Assembly: GCA_964461025.1 (NCBI GenBank)
Contig: CAYWSE010000006.1
Coordinates: 1-64,000, forward strand
Direction: 5' to 3'
Source: JAHBVL01 sp964461025
GTDB taxonomy: Bacteria; Chloroflexota; Chloroflexia; Thermomicrobiales; UBA6265
Length of the DNA: 64,000 bases
A program made the position numbers and the translations under genes. Shown one piece after another: positions 44,131-53,358 of the stretch. Every line of letters starts with the position of its first letter. Positions within the stretch are counted from its first letter, which is position 1. The notes below the pieces were generated by a model, which saw only the letters and a list, made by a program, of their open reading frames with translations, searched no databases and had not been told where the DNA came from.

Positions 44131-44156
44131 CCCCTCTCCCGCAGTCGGGAGAGGGG
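44131..44156. repeat. REP-like palindrome, copy 1
   Basis: CCCCTCTCCCG-CAGT-CGGGAGAGGGG is a perfect 11 bp stem with a tetraloop, located between two converging genes. Copies 2 and 3 stand at 44179 and 61847. Confidence 0.85.
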
Positions 44157-44178
44157 CCAGGGATGGAGGAAATGAGAA

Positions 44179-44202
44179 CCCTCTCCCGCGGTCGGGAGAG
44201 GG
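44179..44202. repeat. REP-like palindrome, copy 2
   Basis: CCCTCTCCCG-CGGT-CGGGAGAGGG forms a perfect 10 bp stem. Including flanks it is identical over more than 30 bases to the copy at 61847-61870. Confidence 0.85.
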
Positions 44203-44223
44203 CAGGGTGAGGGAAACTTCCGC

Positions 44224-45165
44224 CTAAAACGTCACGTGCTCGTACCCCTTCAATCCCAGCATCGCCCGCGCTTCTTCCGGCGTCGCAACATCGAGCGACA
44301 ACTCGTTGAGAATCCGCACGATCTTCCCCACCTGATCGGCATTGCTCGTCGCCAGCTCGCCCTTGCCGAGATAGAGATTGTCTTCCATCCCCACCCGCAC
44401 GTTCCCGCCCATAATTGCGCCCATCGTCACCAGATTGAACTGATGCCGCCCCGCGCCGAGAATCGACCAGACGTACTCGTCGCCGAACAGTCGGTCCGCG
44501 GTCCGCTTCATGTGCATCAGGTCCTCCGGATCGGCGCCGATCCCGCCCATGATGCCGAAGATCGTCTGCACCAGAAACGGCGTCTTGATCAACCCCAGGT
44601 CGAGAAAATAGGCGAGGTTGTAGAGGTGACCCACGTCATAGCATTCGAACTCGAACCGCGTGCCATGCGTTTCACCAACCTCTTTCAGCACCCACTCGAT
44701 GTCGGTGTATGTGTTGCGAAAGATGTAGTTGCGTGACGCCTCCAGATCCGCCGCTTCCCAGTCGTATTTGAACTCCTTGATCCGGTTGGCGATGCCGAAC
44801 CGTCCGAAGTTCATTGACCCCATGTTCAGTGAGCACATTTCCGGCGAAAAGCGCCGCGCCGCCGCGGTTCGCTCCTCGAGCGTCATCCCCTGACCGCCGC
44901 CGGTCGTGATGTTGACGACGGCTTCGGTTCGTTCCTTTATTTCCGGCAGAAAGAGTGCATACATGTCGGGATCGGGCGTCGGTTTCCCGGACTCGGGATT
45001 GCGGGCATGCAAGTGCAAAATCGCTGCCCCCGCATCCGCCGCCGCCACCGCATCCGTGGCTATCTGCTCCGGCGTCAACGGTAAATACGGCGATTGCGAC
45101 GGCACATGCACCGCCCCGGTAACCGCACAGGTGACGATGACTTTTCTGCTCCCCGATCCTGCCAT
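44224..45165 (-). CDS. BKACE (3-keto-5-aminohexanoate cleavage enzyme family, DUF849) protein
   Basis: The 313-residue enzyme belongs to the beta-keto acid cleavage family, TIM barrels that use zinc and acetyl-CoA. Zinc ligands H51 and H53 are seen in ILHLHARNPESG, and TGGGQGMTLEER, EMCSLNMGSMNFGR and GAGRHQFNLVTMGAIMGGNVRVGMEDN are family segments. The exact keto acid is unknown; lysine fermentation is only one of many options. ATG 45165 is chosen because GAGGGGAAG precedes it and homology begins there. It is divergent from a 2-hydroxyacid dehydrogenase gene. Confidence 0.9.
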   Translation of the reverse strand: MAGSGSRKVIVTCAVTGAVHVPSQSPYLPLTPEQIATDAVAAADAGAAILHLHARNPESGKPTPDPDMYALFLPEIKERTEAVVNITTGGGQGMTLEERTAAARRFSPEMCSLNMGSMNFGRFGIANRIKEFKYDWEAADLEASRNYIFRNTYTDIEWVLKEVGETHGTRFEFECYDVGHLYNLAYFLDLGLIKTPFLVQTIFGIMGGIGADPEDLMHMKRTADRLFGDEYVWSILGAGRHQFNLVTMGAIMGGNVRVGMEDNLYLGKGELATSNADQVGKIVRILNELSLDVATPEEARAMLGLKGYEHVTF

Positions 45166-45333
45166 TGCTTCCCCTCTCGATTTCACTCGTGTCTGTTGTT
45201 GCACACATTGTCGTGCATCTTGGGCGCTCTGAGGAATGGCGCTGTCGTTCCAAGCTGGTTTCGTGACGGTCCCGTCAGCAACTGGTAGGCTGGCGCATCC
45301 GTTCGCCGCGCTGATTGGGACGAGGACAAATTC

Positions 45334-46311
45334 ATGACGCGATGCACCTGCTTCATTCTGACGCCGTCCGGAGTCTCCGCGCCGCAGGCGATGGTCGGCG
45401 GACTTGCCGGGTTCGCCACGATCCATACCGGTTCGTCGGCCGGCGATTTCGCCCCCGTCGCCGATCAGGTCGACTTTCTCGTCACCTATGGCGGCGGCAA
45501 TCCCAAACGCCTCCTCGAACCGATGGAGATCTGGCCGGAACGGTTGCGCTGGATTTCCCACTCCGGCATCGGCGTCGATCAGTTTCTCTTCCCGCGATTG
45601 GCTGAAAGCGACATCGTGGTCACCAACATGCGCGGCGTGTCGATCTACGCCGTCGCCATGGCCGAATTCGCCTTTGCTGCCATCGCTCTCTTTGCGAAGA
45701 AACTGCTCGAAGTTGAACGAAACCGAGCAAGTCACCAGTGGTCTCCAGTACGGCACTCCCTGCTCCAGGGAAAGACCTTTGGCGTGATTGGTCTCGGCAC
45801 TATCGGCCAGGAGCTGGCCAAACGCGCACTGGCTTTCGATATGAACGTCGTTGCCACGCGACGCAATCCCGGCCATGCGTCATTGCCGGGCGTCACCGTT
45901 CTCGCTCCATCCGAGCTCGATCGACTGCTGGCCGATGCCGATTACCTTGCCATCTGCGCCCCGCGCACGGCGGAAACGCACAACCTGATCGGCGCCGGTG
46001 AGATCGCTGTCATGAAACCCGGCTCAGTGATCGTCAATGTGGCGCGCGGTGGCATGGTCAACGAGCTGGCGTTGGTCGACGCGCTTGAATCCGGCCACCT
46101 GGCCGGCGCGGCACTCGATGTCTTCGAAGCGGAGCCGCTCCCGCCCGACAGCCCCTTATGGACCGCTCCGAATCTCTTCCTCTCGCCGCACATGTCCGCC
46201 AATGTCGATCTGGTCTCCGACGTGCTGGCGGAAGCCACCATCGACAACGCGAAGCGCTTCCTGGCCGGAGAACCTCTGCTGCGCATTGTCGACAAACTCG
46301 TCGGTTACTGA
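45334..46311 (+). CDS. D-isomer-specific 2-hydroxyacid dehydrogenase
   Basis: The 325-residue NAD(P)-dependent enzyme interconverts a 2-hydroxyacid and its 2-keto acid. The Rossmann motif FGVIGLGTIGQELAKRAL occurs at about 149-166. The catalytic arginine lies in VNVARGGMVNE, the glutamate region in DVFEAEPLPPDSPLW and the histidine in LSPHMSAN. Substrate is unknown. It is divergent from the BKACE gene with 168 bp between, so both may respond to one regulator. GAGGAC precedes ATG 45334. Confidence 0.9.
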   Translation: MTRCTCFILTPSGVSAPQAMVGGLAGFATIHTGSSAGDFAPVADQVDFLVTYGGGNPKRLLEPMEIWPERLRWISHSGIGVDQFLFPRLAESDIVVTNMRGVSIYAVAMAEFAFAAIALFAKKLLEVERNRASHQWSPVRHSLLQGKTFGVIGLGTIGQELAKRALAFDMNVVATRRNPGHASLPGVTVLAPSELDRLLADADYLAICAPRTAETHNLIGAGEIAVMKPGSVIVNVARGGMVNELALVDALESGHLAGAALDVFEAEPLPPDSPLWTAPNLFLSPHMSANVDLVSDVLAEATIDNAKRFLAGEPLLRIVDKLVGY

Positions 46312-46415
46312 GTCAGCAGCGCTCTTCTGAAAGAGAATCATTGCGAAGTTGCTCTTTGCACGGTAAATGGAGCAAGATATCGCCATACACCTCGATTAAG
46401 AAGCGAGCTCCCGCC

Positions 46416-48806
46416 ATGGCGGCATCTTTTCTGCCAGCAACAGCACAAATCCTGATCGGACGCGACCGCGAGATCGTGCAACTGCTGGCCCTTCTGCTCG
46501 ATCCGTCGATTCGCCTGATCACGCTCACCGGTCCCGGTGGCGTCGGCAAGACGCAGCTCAGCGCCGAGGCTGTGCGACGGTTGATCGCCGCCGAGGAACG
46601 CGACGTTGCCTTCGTTGCGCTCGCATCGCTCTCCGATCCTGATCTTGTCGCTCCCACGATTGGACAGGCATTCGGGTTGAGCAATGTCGATGCGGACGCC
46701 TTGCCCGAGCGACTGGGCGTTCTGGTGGGAGATTGTCCAACGCTGCTTCTCCTCGACAACTTTGAGCATCTTGTCGACGCCGCCCCGCTGATTGTCGCGC
46801 TGCTGAACGAATCGCCCGCCTTGCAGGTGGTGGTGACGAGTCGCGTGCTGCTTCGACTCTCCCTCGAGCGAGAATTCCCGGTTCAGCCACTTCAGTTCCT
46901 CGATTCCGAAGAGTCGCCCCATTCGGAACGAGCTCCCGCCGTCAAGCTCTTCCTGCGTTGTGCCGGACTCGATGGCGCCCGGCTGAGTTCGGACGAGCTA
47001 GCAACGGTCACCGAGATTTGCCGGCGCGCCGATGGACTGCCGCTGGCGATCGAGCTCGCCGCCGCCAAATCCCGCCTCCTGACGTTGCCGGAGCTCCTGA
47101 CCCGCATGAACCCAGCCCTGCCGCTGCTGGTGGATGGTCACCGCGACGCCCCGGCCCGGTTGCGGACGATGCACAACGCGGTCGCCTGGTCATACGACTT
47201 GCTGAATGACGAGGAACAGCACCTTTTCTGCGCTCTGAGTGTTTTTTCCGGCGGCTTCACCATTCCAGCCGCAGAGGCTGTCGCTCGGGTTTTTGGCGAC
47301 ATAGACATACTGACCGGCTTGCAGTCATTGCTCGATCATTCGTTGATAAAGCGCGAACATGCTGAAGATCGATCACAACGATTCACCATGCTCGAGACCA
47401 TTCGCGAGTATGGTCTGGAACGCCTCGCTGCCGAAGGCGAAGAGCAATCAGTACGAAAAGCGCATGCCGACTGGTTTGCTCGTCTCGTGCCACCCCAGCA
47501 GATCAGGGATATTGTCGGGCTCTCCTGGCATCAGTTCCTGGCTCCCGGTGATCAGGACAACCTTCGGTTGGCGCTGAAGTGGTCGCTGGCACAGGGTGCC
47601 GGCCTGGCTGCAACCTCCGTCGCCTCCCTGTTGACGCCTTTCTGGTGGCAGCAGGGGTATTTCAGTGAGGCAAGAGACGCGTACAACGCCCTCGTGGCCA
47701 TCGCCGACACATTGCCTTTGTCTTTGCGCGGCATGGTTTACGGCGCGGCTTCCGAGTTCGCAATTCAACAGAGCGCCTTCTCATCGAGCGGGGAACTCGC
47801 GGCAAAAGCGCTGGAATATGCACGCGAGATTAGCGACGACGAGCTCATCCGCTGGCACTTGCGGCAAATCTCGTGGGCAACGATGGTGCACGATCCAGCC
47901 GCGGCAATCGCTCCGGCCGAAGAGATAATCGAAATTTCCCGCCATGCCGGCGACATTCAAGGAGAGGTGCGGGCGCTCTGCATGCTGGCAATGTGCAAGG
48001 TCTATGACAACCGGCTGGAGGAAGCAATCGGCCACGAGGCCGATGCCGAAGCGGCGCTGAAAAGTCTCGTGGATCCCGATCCTGCGCTGGAAACCGAGCG
48101 GATTCAAATGCGCGGCAGCCTTGCCTTTTACTCGTCGCGCTACGACGAGGCGTTGCCGCTCCTGAACTTGGCGCTGGCCGAACGGCGAGCACAGGGCAAT
48201 CGCGTGTTTGAAATGCATTGCCTCCGCGACATCGGACGCATCCATCTCATCAAAGGCGACCGCCGCGGCGCCGCGGAGCGGTTCTCCGAGGCGTTGGCAA
48301 TCGCGTATCTCCTCGGTTCGGAGCACGGCAAGAGCTACTGCTTCGATGAAGCCGCCGCGGTGGGGTCGAACGACAAGGATTCGGCGAATCTGCTGGGCGC
48401 GTCATCAGCGCTCCGGAAGAAACTCAAGCTTGCCAGCATTCCCACCGAGAAGTCGCTCCGGGAGGACACACGATCCAGACTCGTCGCTGCCATGGGCGAG
48501 ACTGGATTTGGCGAAGCATTTCGCGCCGGAACGATGTTGACGAGCATGGAGGCATACAGAACCGCCCAACGCTCTCTGGAGTCGACCAGCTGCGAGACGG
48601 CGCCTTCGACAGGTTCGCTGCTAACAAGCCGCGAGCGGGAGGTGTTGCGACTGGTCGCCGCAGGAAAGTCCGACCGCGAAATCGGCGAGATCCTCTTCAT
48701 CAGCCGTCGCACCGCCGCCACGCACGTTTCGAGCATCCTCCGCAAATGCGATCTCCACTCCCGCGCCGAGGCGGCAGCCTGGGCGGTCCGCAACGATCTT
48801 TCCTGA
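46416..48806 (+). CDS. NB-ARC ATPase/LuxR-type transcriptional regulator A
   Basis: This 796-residue cytoplasmic regulator has an N-terminal STAND-type ATPase: Walker A GPGGVGKT at 39-46, Walker B TLLLLDNFEHL near 110, a GLPLAIELAAAKSRL sensor region and a winged-helix-like part. A TPR-like helical repeat region of about 350 residues follows, then a C-terminal LuxR/GerE helix-turn-helix (LTSREREVLRLVAAGKSDRE ... TAATHVSSILRKCDLHSR). Such proteins change state when a ligand binds the repeat region. The frame is open from 46158 but ATG 46416 starts the homology. It is followed 104 bp later by an exported NTF2/cupin-like protein, its likely functional partner. Confidence 0.88.
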   Translation: MAASFLPATAQILIGRDREIVQLLALLLDPSIRLITLTGPGGVGKTQLSAEAVRRLIAAEERDVAFVALASLSDPDLVAPTIGQAFGLSNVDADALPERLGVLVGDCPTLLLLDNFEHLVDAAPLIVALLNESPALQVVVTSRVLLRLSLEREFPVQPLQFLDSEESPHSERAPAVKLFLRCAGLDGARLSSDELATVTEICRRADGLPLAIELAAAKSRLLTLPELLTRMNPALPLLVDGHRDAPARLRTMHNAVAWSYDLLNDEEQHLFCALSVFSGGFTIPAAEAVARVFGDIDILTGLQSLLDHSLIKREHAEDRSQRFTMLETIREYGLERLAAEGEEQSVRKAHADWFARLVPPQQIRDIVGLSWHQFLAPGDQDNLRLALKWSLAQGAGLAATSVASLLTPFWWQQGYFSEARDAYNALVAIADTLPLSLRGMVYGAASEFAIQQSAFSSSGELAAKALEYAREISDDELIRWHLRQISWATMVHDPAAAIAPAEEIIEISRHAGDIQGEVRALCMLAMCKVYDNRLEEAIGHEADAEAALKSLVDPDPALETERIQMRGSLAFYSSRYDEALPLLNLALAERRAQGNRVFEMHCLRDIGRIHLIKGDRRGAAERFSEALAIAYLLGSEHGKSYCFDEAAAVGSNDKDSANLLGASSALRKKLKLASIPTEKSLREDTRSRLVAAMGETGFGEAFRAGTMLTSMEAYRTAQRSLESTSCETAPSTGSLLTSREREVLRLVAAGKSDREIGEILFISRRTAATHVSSILRKCDLHSRAEAAAWAVRNDLS

Positions 48807-48910
48807 CCTGCTTGCACATTTGACGTAGACCGCGCACATATCGCAAACCGTCAACCTGACGGATGCCTCCCGGTGATCTCTCCGCAAAGATCGAACCGGG
48901 AGACCATCCG

Positions 48911-49999
48911 ATGGTTGATGCAAAACGCCTCATCTCTCTCGCGGTGACGTTCGCCATTATGCTGAATGCCGCGACGGTTGCGACTGTCTGGACGCGAGGA
49001 CCTGCCGGCGCAGATGGAGCACCGGCAGTCGTTGCCGTTGTTCAACGCTTCTACGACGCCATCAACATCGCCATTGCCTCGAGCGACACGCAACCCCTGC
49101 GCGCCGTCATCGCGCAGTCCTATGTCGATACGAACCCGTTTGCCAGTCAGGCCTCCGATCGCCAGGGACTGGTCGAGCACGTCCAGAGCCTTCACGCCAT
49201 CGATCCGGGTTTGCGACTCTTCGTAACGGGCACCGATGTCGCCGGCAATTGGGCGCGAGTGAGTCTCGAAATCATACCCGGCAGCGAAGCTCGATTGAAG
49301 TTCCACCGATCTGGTCTGTGGCCGGAGCGCGAGGAGCTTGCGATCGCAGCAGGACAGGTTCGCGAACGACGCGGAGACAACTCCGGCCTCGTTCAGGTGA
49401 GGTTCGGTTGCGGATTCGAATTTCCGGCGAGCCGCGGCGATGACATCATCCGAGTCACGCGCATCGAAATGCCGCCGCGAGCGTCGACGCGGGTGTCGAG
49501 TCCCCTGGGATCGCTCGGCATGCGGGTCATCGCGGGGAGTGCGACATACATCGACGTCCGGTCAGAATCCTCCGATCGCTCAGCCGCCAGGTCGGAGCTC
49601 ACCCTGCTCCAGGAAGGATCGACGGTGACCGCTTCTTCCGGCACGCACCGAATTTCGTCCGGCAGTAACGGTGCGATCTTGCTGCTCTTCACACAGCACG
49701 TCGAATCGGTCCTCGGCGGACCGTGGAACGATCGGTCCGCTCTCGACCCCCGCGTTCATGCAGTCGAGATGCTCAGCGCCCAGCAACAGATCAATTGCGC
49801 AGAAATCAGCATGATGCCGAATGCGACCGTGTTCGTGCCGAGTATCGACGGCGTGGTCGTTGTTCCTGATTCATCGCTCGAACGCTGCTGGCCGCCGCCG
49901 CACAAGGTTGACGGTCTCCGCGCTCTTCGCAACTGCTACGCAGAGCCAGCATCGCTGCTGATCCTCGACGCTGCAGCGGTACTCTTTCCCCCAACCTAA
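48911..49999 (+). CDS. Exported NTF2-like/cupin-like protein, paralogue A
   Basis: The 362-residue protein has an N-terminal membrane segment (LISLAVTFAIMLNAATVAT), probably a signal or anchor. An NTF2/SnoaL-like domain follows (about 38-170), with VVQRFYDAINIAIASSDTQPLRAVIAQSYVDTNPF. Two beta-rich cupin-like regions then follow (VTRIEMPPRASTRVSS and AEISMMPNATVFVPS). Paralogues stand at 53359 and 57355; this one is the shortest and most diverged. ATG 48911 is chosen because GGGAGA stands seven bases before. It lies directly behind LuxR-type regulator A. Confidence 0.68.
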   Translation: MVDAKRLISLAVTFAIMLNAATVATVWTRGPAGADGAPAVVAVVQRFYDAINIAIASSDTQPLRAVIAQSYVDTNPFASQASDRQGLVEHVQSLHAIDPGLRLFVTGTDVAGNWARVSLEIIPGSEARLKFHRSGLWPEREELAIAAGQVRERRGDNSGLVQVRFGCGFEFPASRGDDIIRVTRIEMPPRASTRVSSPLGSLGMRVIAGSATYIDVRSESSDRSAARSELTLLQEGSTVTASSGTHRISSGSNGAILLLFTQHVESVLGGPWNDRSALDPRVHAVEMLSAQQQINCAEISMMPNATVFVPSIDGVVVVPDSSLERCWPPPHKVDGLRALRNCYAEPASLLILDAAAVLFPPT

Positions 50000-50041
50000 G
50001 TAGTAAGTCCAACGTTCATTGCCCTGTCAGCTCCCCAATTG

Positions 50042-50093
50042 CCATGTCATTCTGAGCGCCAGCGAAGAATCTCCCGCCGCAGCGGTAAGCCAC
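50042..50093. repeat. Dispersed intergenic repeat with core ATCTCCCGCCGCA
   Basis: A TGTCATTCTGAGCGCCAGCG segment followed by AAGAATCTCCCGCCGCAGCG is related to segments near 17152-17220 and 43321-43376. Such TCATTCTGAGC-type repeats are common between genes in several bacterial phyla. It sits upstream of the epimerase gene. Confidence 0.65.
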
Positions 50094-50215
50094 CAACCCA
50101 GTCGATCGAATCGCCGCAGCCACTTCCCGAATCTCGTGTCTGTGCTGAGTTCTTCGCGCCCGGCATACTACGCAGCATGGAAAGCAGGCAAATGACACAA
50201 CAGGAGCGCATGCAA

Positions 50216-51061
50216 ATGAAGGTTCTGGTCACCGGCGGAAGCGGCAAACTCGGCACATTCGTCGTCAACGACCTGGCCGCTCACGGCTACGATGTCGTCA
50301 GCATCGATCAGAAAGCGCCAACTGATCTGCCATCCTCGGCCCGGTTCATCAAAACAGACTTGCACAGCATTGGTGAAATCGCCAACGCCATGCGCGGTGC
50401 GGCCGGCATCGTTCACCTCGGCGCCATTCCCAACCCCTATGGCGTCGCCGACGAAGTCGTCTTTGCCAATAACACCCAGGCCACCTTCGCCGTCCTGCAG
50501 GCCGCCTCGCTGCTCGGCGTGAAGAAAGCCGTCATCGCCTCCAGTGTGTCCGCCTATGGCGCCGCCTGGTCGCTGACGCCGCTTCTGCCACGCTACGCGC
50601 CCGTCGACGAGCAACACCCGATGGACAATCACGATGCCTACGGTCTCTCCAAGGAAGTCGACGAACGCACCGCCGAGATGTTCGTCAGGCGAGACGGCAT
50701 GCAGATCGCCGCGATGCGCTTTCATTGGGTCGGCGCTCCGGACGAAATCGCCGGTATTGGTCCCGACGGCATGACGGAGGAAGAGCTCGTCGGCAACGCC
50801 AAAATCCTCTGGGGATATGTCGATGCCCGTGACGCCGCCGCCGCATGCCGCCTCGCTCTGGAAGCCGATTTTGGCGGATTCGAGCCGTTTAACGTCGTCG
50901 CTCCCGATACCCAGAGCCACACGCCGACCGAAGATCTGCTCCGCCTCTACGCGCCAAACACCGAGTTGAAAGGCAAGCTCCCGGGAACGACCTCCGGCTA
51001 CTCGACCGAAAAGGCTCGCCGCCTCCTCGGCTGGGAATGCCAGTACGGATGGCGTAGCTGA
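50216..51061 (+). CDS. NAD-dependent epimerase/dehydratase family protein
   Basis: The 281-residue short-chain dehydrogenase of the extended type has VTGGSGKLGTFVVNDL at the N-terminus, the SSVSAYG strand, and the catalytic YxxxK in DAYGLSKEVDE. Relatives include uronate dehydrogenases and nucleotide-sugar epimerases; the substrate is not readable. The start is chosen at ATG 50216, nine bases after AGGAG (50202-50206); upstream ATG codons at 50210 and 50192 are in frame. It does not resemble its regulatory neighbours and may be an unrelated insertion in that cluster. Confidence 0.87.
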   Translation: MKVLVTGGSGKLGTFVVNDLAAHGYDVVSIDQKAPTDLPSSARFIKTDLHSIGEIANAMRGAAGIVHLGAIPNPYGVADEVVFANNTQATFAVLQAASLLGVKKAVIASSVSAYGAAWSLTPLLPRYAPVDEQHPMDNHDAYGLSKEVDERTAEMFVRRDGMQIAAMRFHWVGAPDEIAGIGPDGMTEEELVGNAKILWGYVDARDAAAACRLALEADFGGFEPFNVVAPDTQSHTPTEDLLRLYAPNTELKGKLPGTTSGYSTEKARRLLGWECQYGWRS

Positions 51062-51273
51062 CCCTTGGGGCCGGTCGCACGCTCGCATCTGTGGCGCTTG
51101 TCGCACGGATGTCGCCCACTCCAACTCGTCACAGGCGCCAGGGTTCCCTGAAGGCGAGCAACGACCGCGCTGTCTGATGACTCCGTCTCGTACGATCTGT
51201 CAGATTTCCCCACCCGAAGCGTTTATCTGAGCGAGAGAACGTTTGGGACAGGGTCTGTCAGGTCAACGAGGCA

Positions 51274-51858
51274 ATGTTGAGCAACCCATTCGCCAGCGAC
51301 GCAACTCCGGCGCTGCACGTCATTCCCGAAACTGACGAAGCCCTGGCCGCGCGTGCCTCCATCGACGAAGCCGCGCTCGCTGAGCTCTATCGACGCCATG
51401 TTGGCGCGGTCTATCGCTTCTGCTTGCTCAGGCTAAACAACCGGCAACTTGCTGAAGACTGCACCAGCGAGATCTTTACGCGCGTCGTCAGCGCGATCGA
51501 TCGCTTCCAGCCCGATCGCTTTCGTGGCTGGCTCTTCACCATCGCTCGCAATGAGGTCACCAACGTCTATCGCCAGAATCGAACCACGTTCTCGCTTGAC
51601 GTTGCCGAGGACGTCTCGTCGTCCGACGACATCGAGGCGATGACCGAACAATCGCTCGCATTGCAGGAGGTCGCACGGCATTTGTCCGCTCTCACCCCCG
51701 ATCAACGCGCGGTGATCGAACTGCGCTTTGCCGGCCTGACAGGTCAGGAGATCGCCGTCGCTATGAATCGGAACGATGCCTGGGTTCACACCACGCAATA
51801 CCGCGCGATCAGGGCGCTCAAATCGAGAATGGTCCCACCTCCCGGAGGTCTGACGTGA
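51274..51858 (+). CDS. ECF-type RNA polymerase sigma factor A
   Basis: The 194-residue protein has region 2 (LAELYRRHVGAVYRFCLLRL, AEDCTSEIFTRVVSAIDRF, FRGWLFTIARNEVTNVYRQ) and region 4 (HLSALTPDQRAVIELRFAGL, TGQEIAVAMNRNDAWVHTTQ) of extracytoplasmic-function sigma-70 factors. Its stop overlaps the start of a membrane NHL-propeller protein (ATGA), the usual arrangement of a sigma/anti-sigma pair. The regulated genes are not known; the adjoining NTF2/cupin-like and LuxR genes are candidates. Confidence 0.92.
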   Translation: MLSNPFASDATPALHVIPETDEALAARASIDEAALAELYRRHVGAVYRFCLLRLNNRQLAEDCTSEIFTRVVSAIDRFQPDRFRGWLFTIARNEVTNVYRQNRTTFSLDVAEDVSSSDDIEAMTEQSLALQEVARHLSALTPDQRAVIELRFAGLTGQEIAVAMNRNDAWVHTTQYRAIRALKSRMVPPPGGLT

Positions 51859-53246
51859 AATTCCGGCGCGACAACAACCGGCAGGCGACGATCTCGCTGA
51901 ACAACTACTGGGACGCACTCGTCGGCCATGCTGGAGCCGAAACGCTCCCTGGTCCTGACACCGATCCAGAGATTGCAAGGATCGCTCGTCATCTTGACCA
52001 GGTCGCAGTGGCGATCCTGCCCGATGCCAGCTTTGTCGCCCGGCTGGAGGGACAGTTGCTCGTTCACCAGAGAGAGAGTGCCGCAATGATCGCCCCCCTG
52101 ACTGCTCCGGACGTTCGATGGAGCGATCCAGCACCGCATTCGCGGCCGGCGCGAAACGCTGCGTCCGTTCGGTGGCTGGTGGCCGCCGCCGCTGCGTGCA
52201 TCGTTCTTGGCATTGCGATGTATGGGCGGTTTGGCTGGTTTGGCGACGACGCCCCACCGGTTCCAGTTATTCCGGCTGTTATGCAATCGGATGCGACCCC
52301 GGAAGCATCGCCGGCCGGCACGCCCGCCGTGATGGTCAATCCAAACAACATTGCAGCGATCTGGCAATGGGATCTTCCCCCTGAATACAACCAGAACGAT
52401 GGGCTCGATCAATTTTTGCGCGTTGCCATCGGCCCGGACGGCACGATTTATGCCATCGATCCGGACGCAGACGGGGCAATTCATCTTCTCGACGCGGACG
52501 GCACTCAAACCGGCACATGGGGTAGCCCTGGTACAGAGCCGGGCGCCTTCAATTTCGCTCTCCCCAGCTCCACCAATCCATTGCCCGGTGGGGATATCGA
52601 TTTTGACGCCGAAGGAAACATCTACGTCTTCGACAGCGGCAACGACCGCATTCAGAAGTTCAGCCCCGATCGGCAGTTCATCAGGGAATGGCCAATCGAG
52701 GGGAGTGATCGTGTCGAGTACAACAAGCCACTTGGCGCCGTCGATCCGGTCAACGAGAGGGTGTACGTCGTCACCGAGCTCTATCCCCGGGTGCAAGTCT
52801 TCGATCTGGAAGGAAATCTGCTGAATACCTGGGGCGAGTTCGGCGGAAAAGAGGGCCAGTTCCGGGCGCCATCCGATGTGGCGGTGGCGCCGGATGGGAC
52901 GGTCTGGATCTCCGACAAGGGAATCGCCCGCATCCAGCACTTTGATGCCGACGGCGCCTTCCTCGGCATGATCGGCGGCGAACGGGGCGGCGAGCCCGGG
53001 CAATTCAACCAGGTCACCGGTCTGTTCATCGACAACGATTACAACATCTACGTCGCCGACTTCGGCAATGGCCGGATTCAGGTCGTTCGCCCGGATGGAA
53101 CGCCACTTCTCGCGTTCACCGTGATCGGTGGAACAGAACGCATCGCCGGCGCCTACTCGCTCTGGGTCGATGACGAGGGCAGCTTATATGTCGGCGATTC
53201 CTACGACGACCGCGTGCTCAAATTGCAGCTCCCCCCACTGCACTGA
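51855..53246 (+). CDS. Membrane-anchored NHL beta-propeller protein, putative anti-sigma factor A
   Basis: The 463-residue protein has a cytoplasmic N-terminus of about 105 residues, one membrane helix (106-124, RWLVAAAAACIVLGIAMYG), and an outside C-terminal six-bladed NHL-type propeller with repeats such as GNIYVFDSGNDRIQKFSPD, GTVWISDKGIARIQHFDADG and YNIYVADFGNGRIQVVRPDG. The N-terminal SLNNYWDALVGH...LPDASFVARLEGQLL resembles the N-terminus of the membrane protein at 62181-63308, which is also coupled to an ECF sigma factor. No HxxxCxxC zinc anti-sigma motif is visible. Overlap with the sigma gene and topology support a sensor/anti-sigma role, not shown directly. Confidence 0.8.
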   Translation: MKFRRDNNRQATISLNNYWDALVGHAGAETLPGPDTDPEIARIARHLDQVAVAILPDASFVARLEGQLLVHQRESAAMIAPLTAPDVRWSDPAPHSRPARNAASVRWLVAAAAACIVLGIAMYGRFGWFGDDAPPVPVIPAVMQSDATPEASPAGTPAVMVNPNNIAAIWQWDLPPEYNQNDGLDQFLRVAIGPDGTIYAIDPDADGAIHLLDADGTQTGTWGSPGTEPGAFNFALPSSTNPLPGGDIDFDAEGNIYVFDSGNDRIQKFSPDRQFIREWPIEGSDRVEYNKPLGAVDPVNERVYVVTELYPRVQVFDLEGNLLNTWGEFGGKEGQFRAPSDVAVAPDGTVWISDKGIARIQHFDADGAFLGMIGGERGGEPGQFNQVTGLFIDNDYNIYVADFGNGRIQVVRPDGTPLLAFTVIGGTERIAGAYSLWVDDEGSLYVGDSYDDRVLKLQLPPLH

Positions 53247-53358
53247 CGGCAAATCACTACTCGGTACGACATCGATTGGATCTTTCGGACAGTTCAAAGA
53301 TCACATCTGGCTACGCAACCGGACCCTTTCGAGAGTTGCTGTCCAGGCAGGAGCCACC

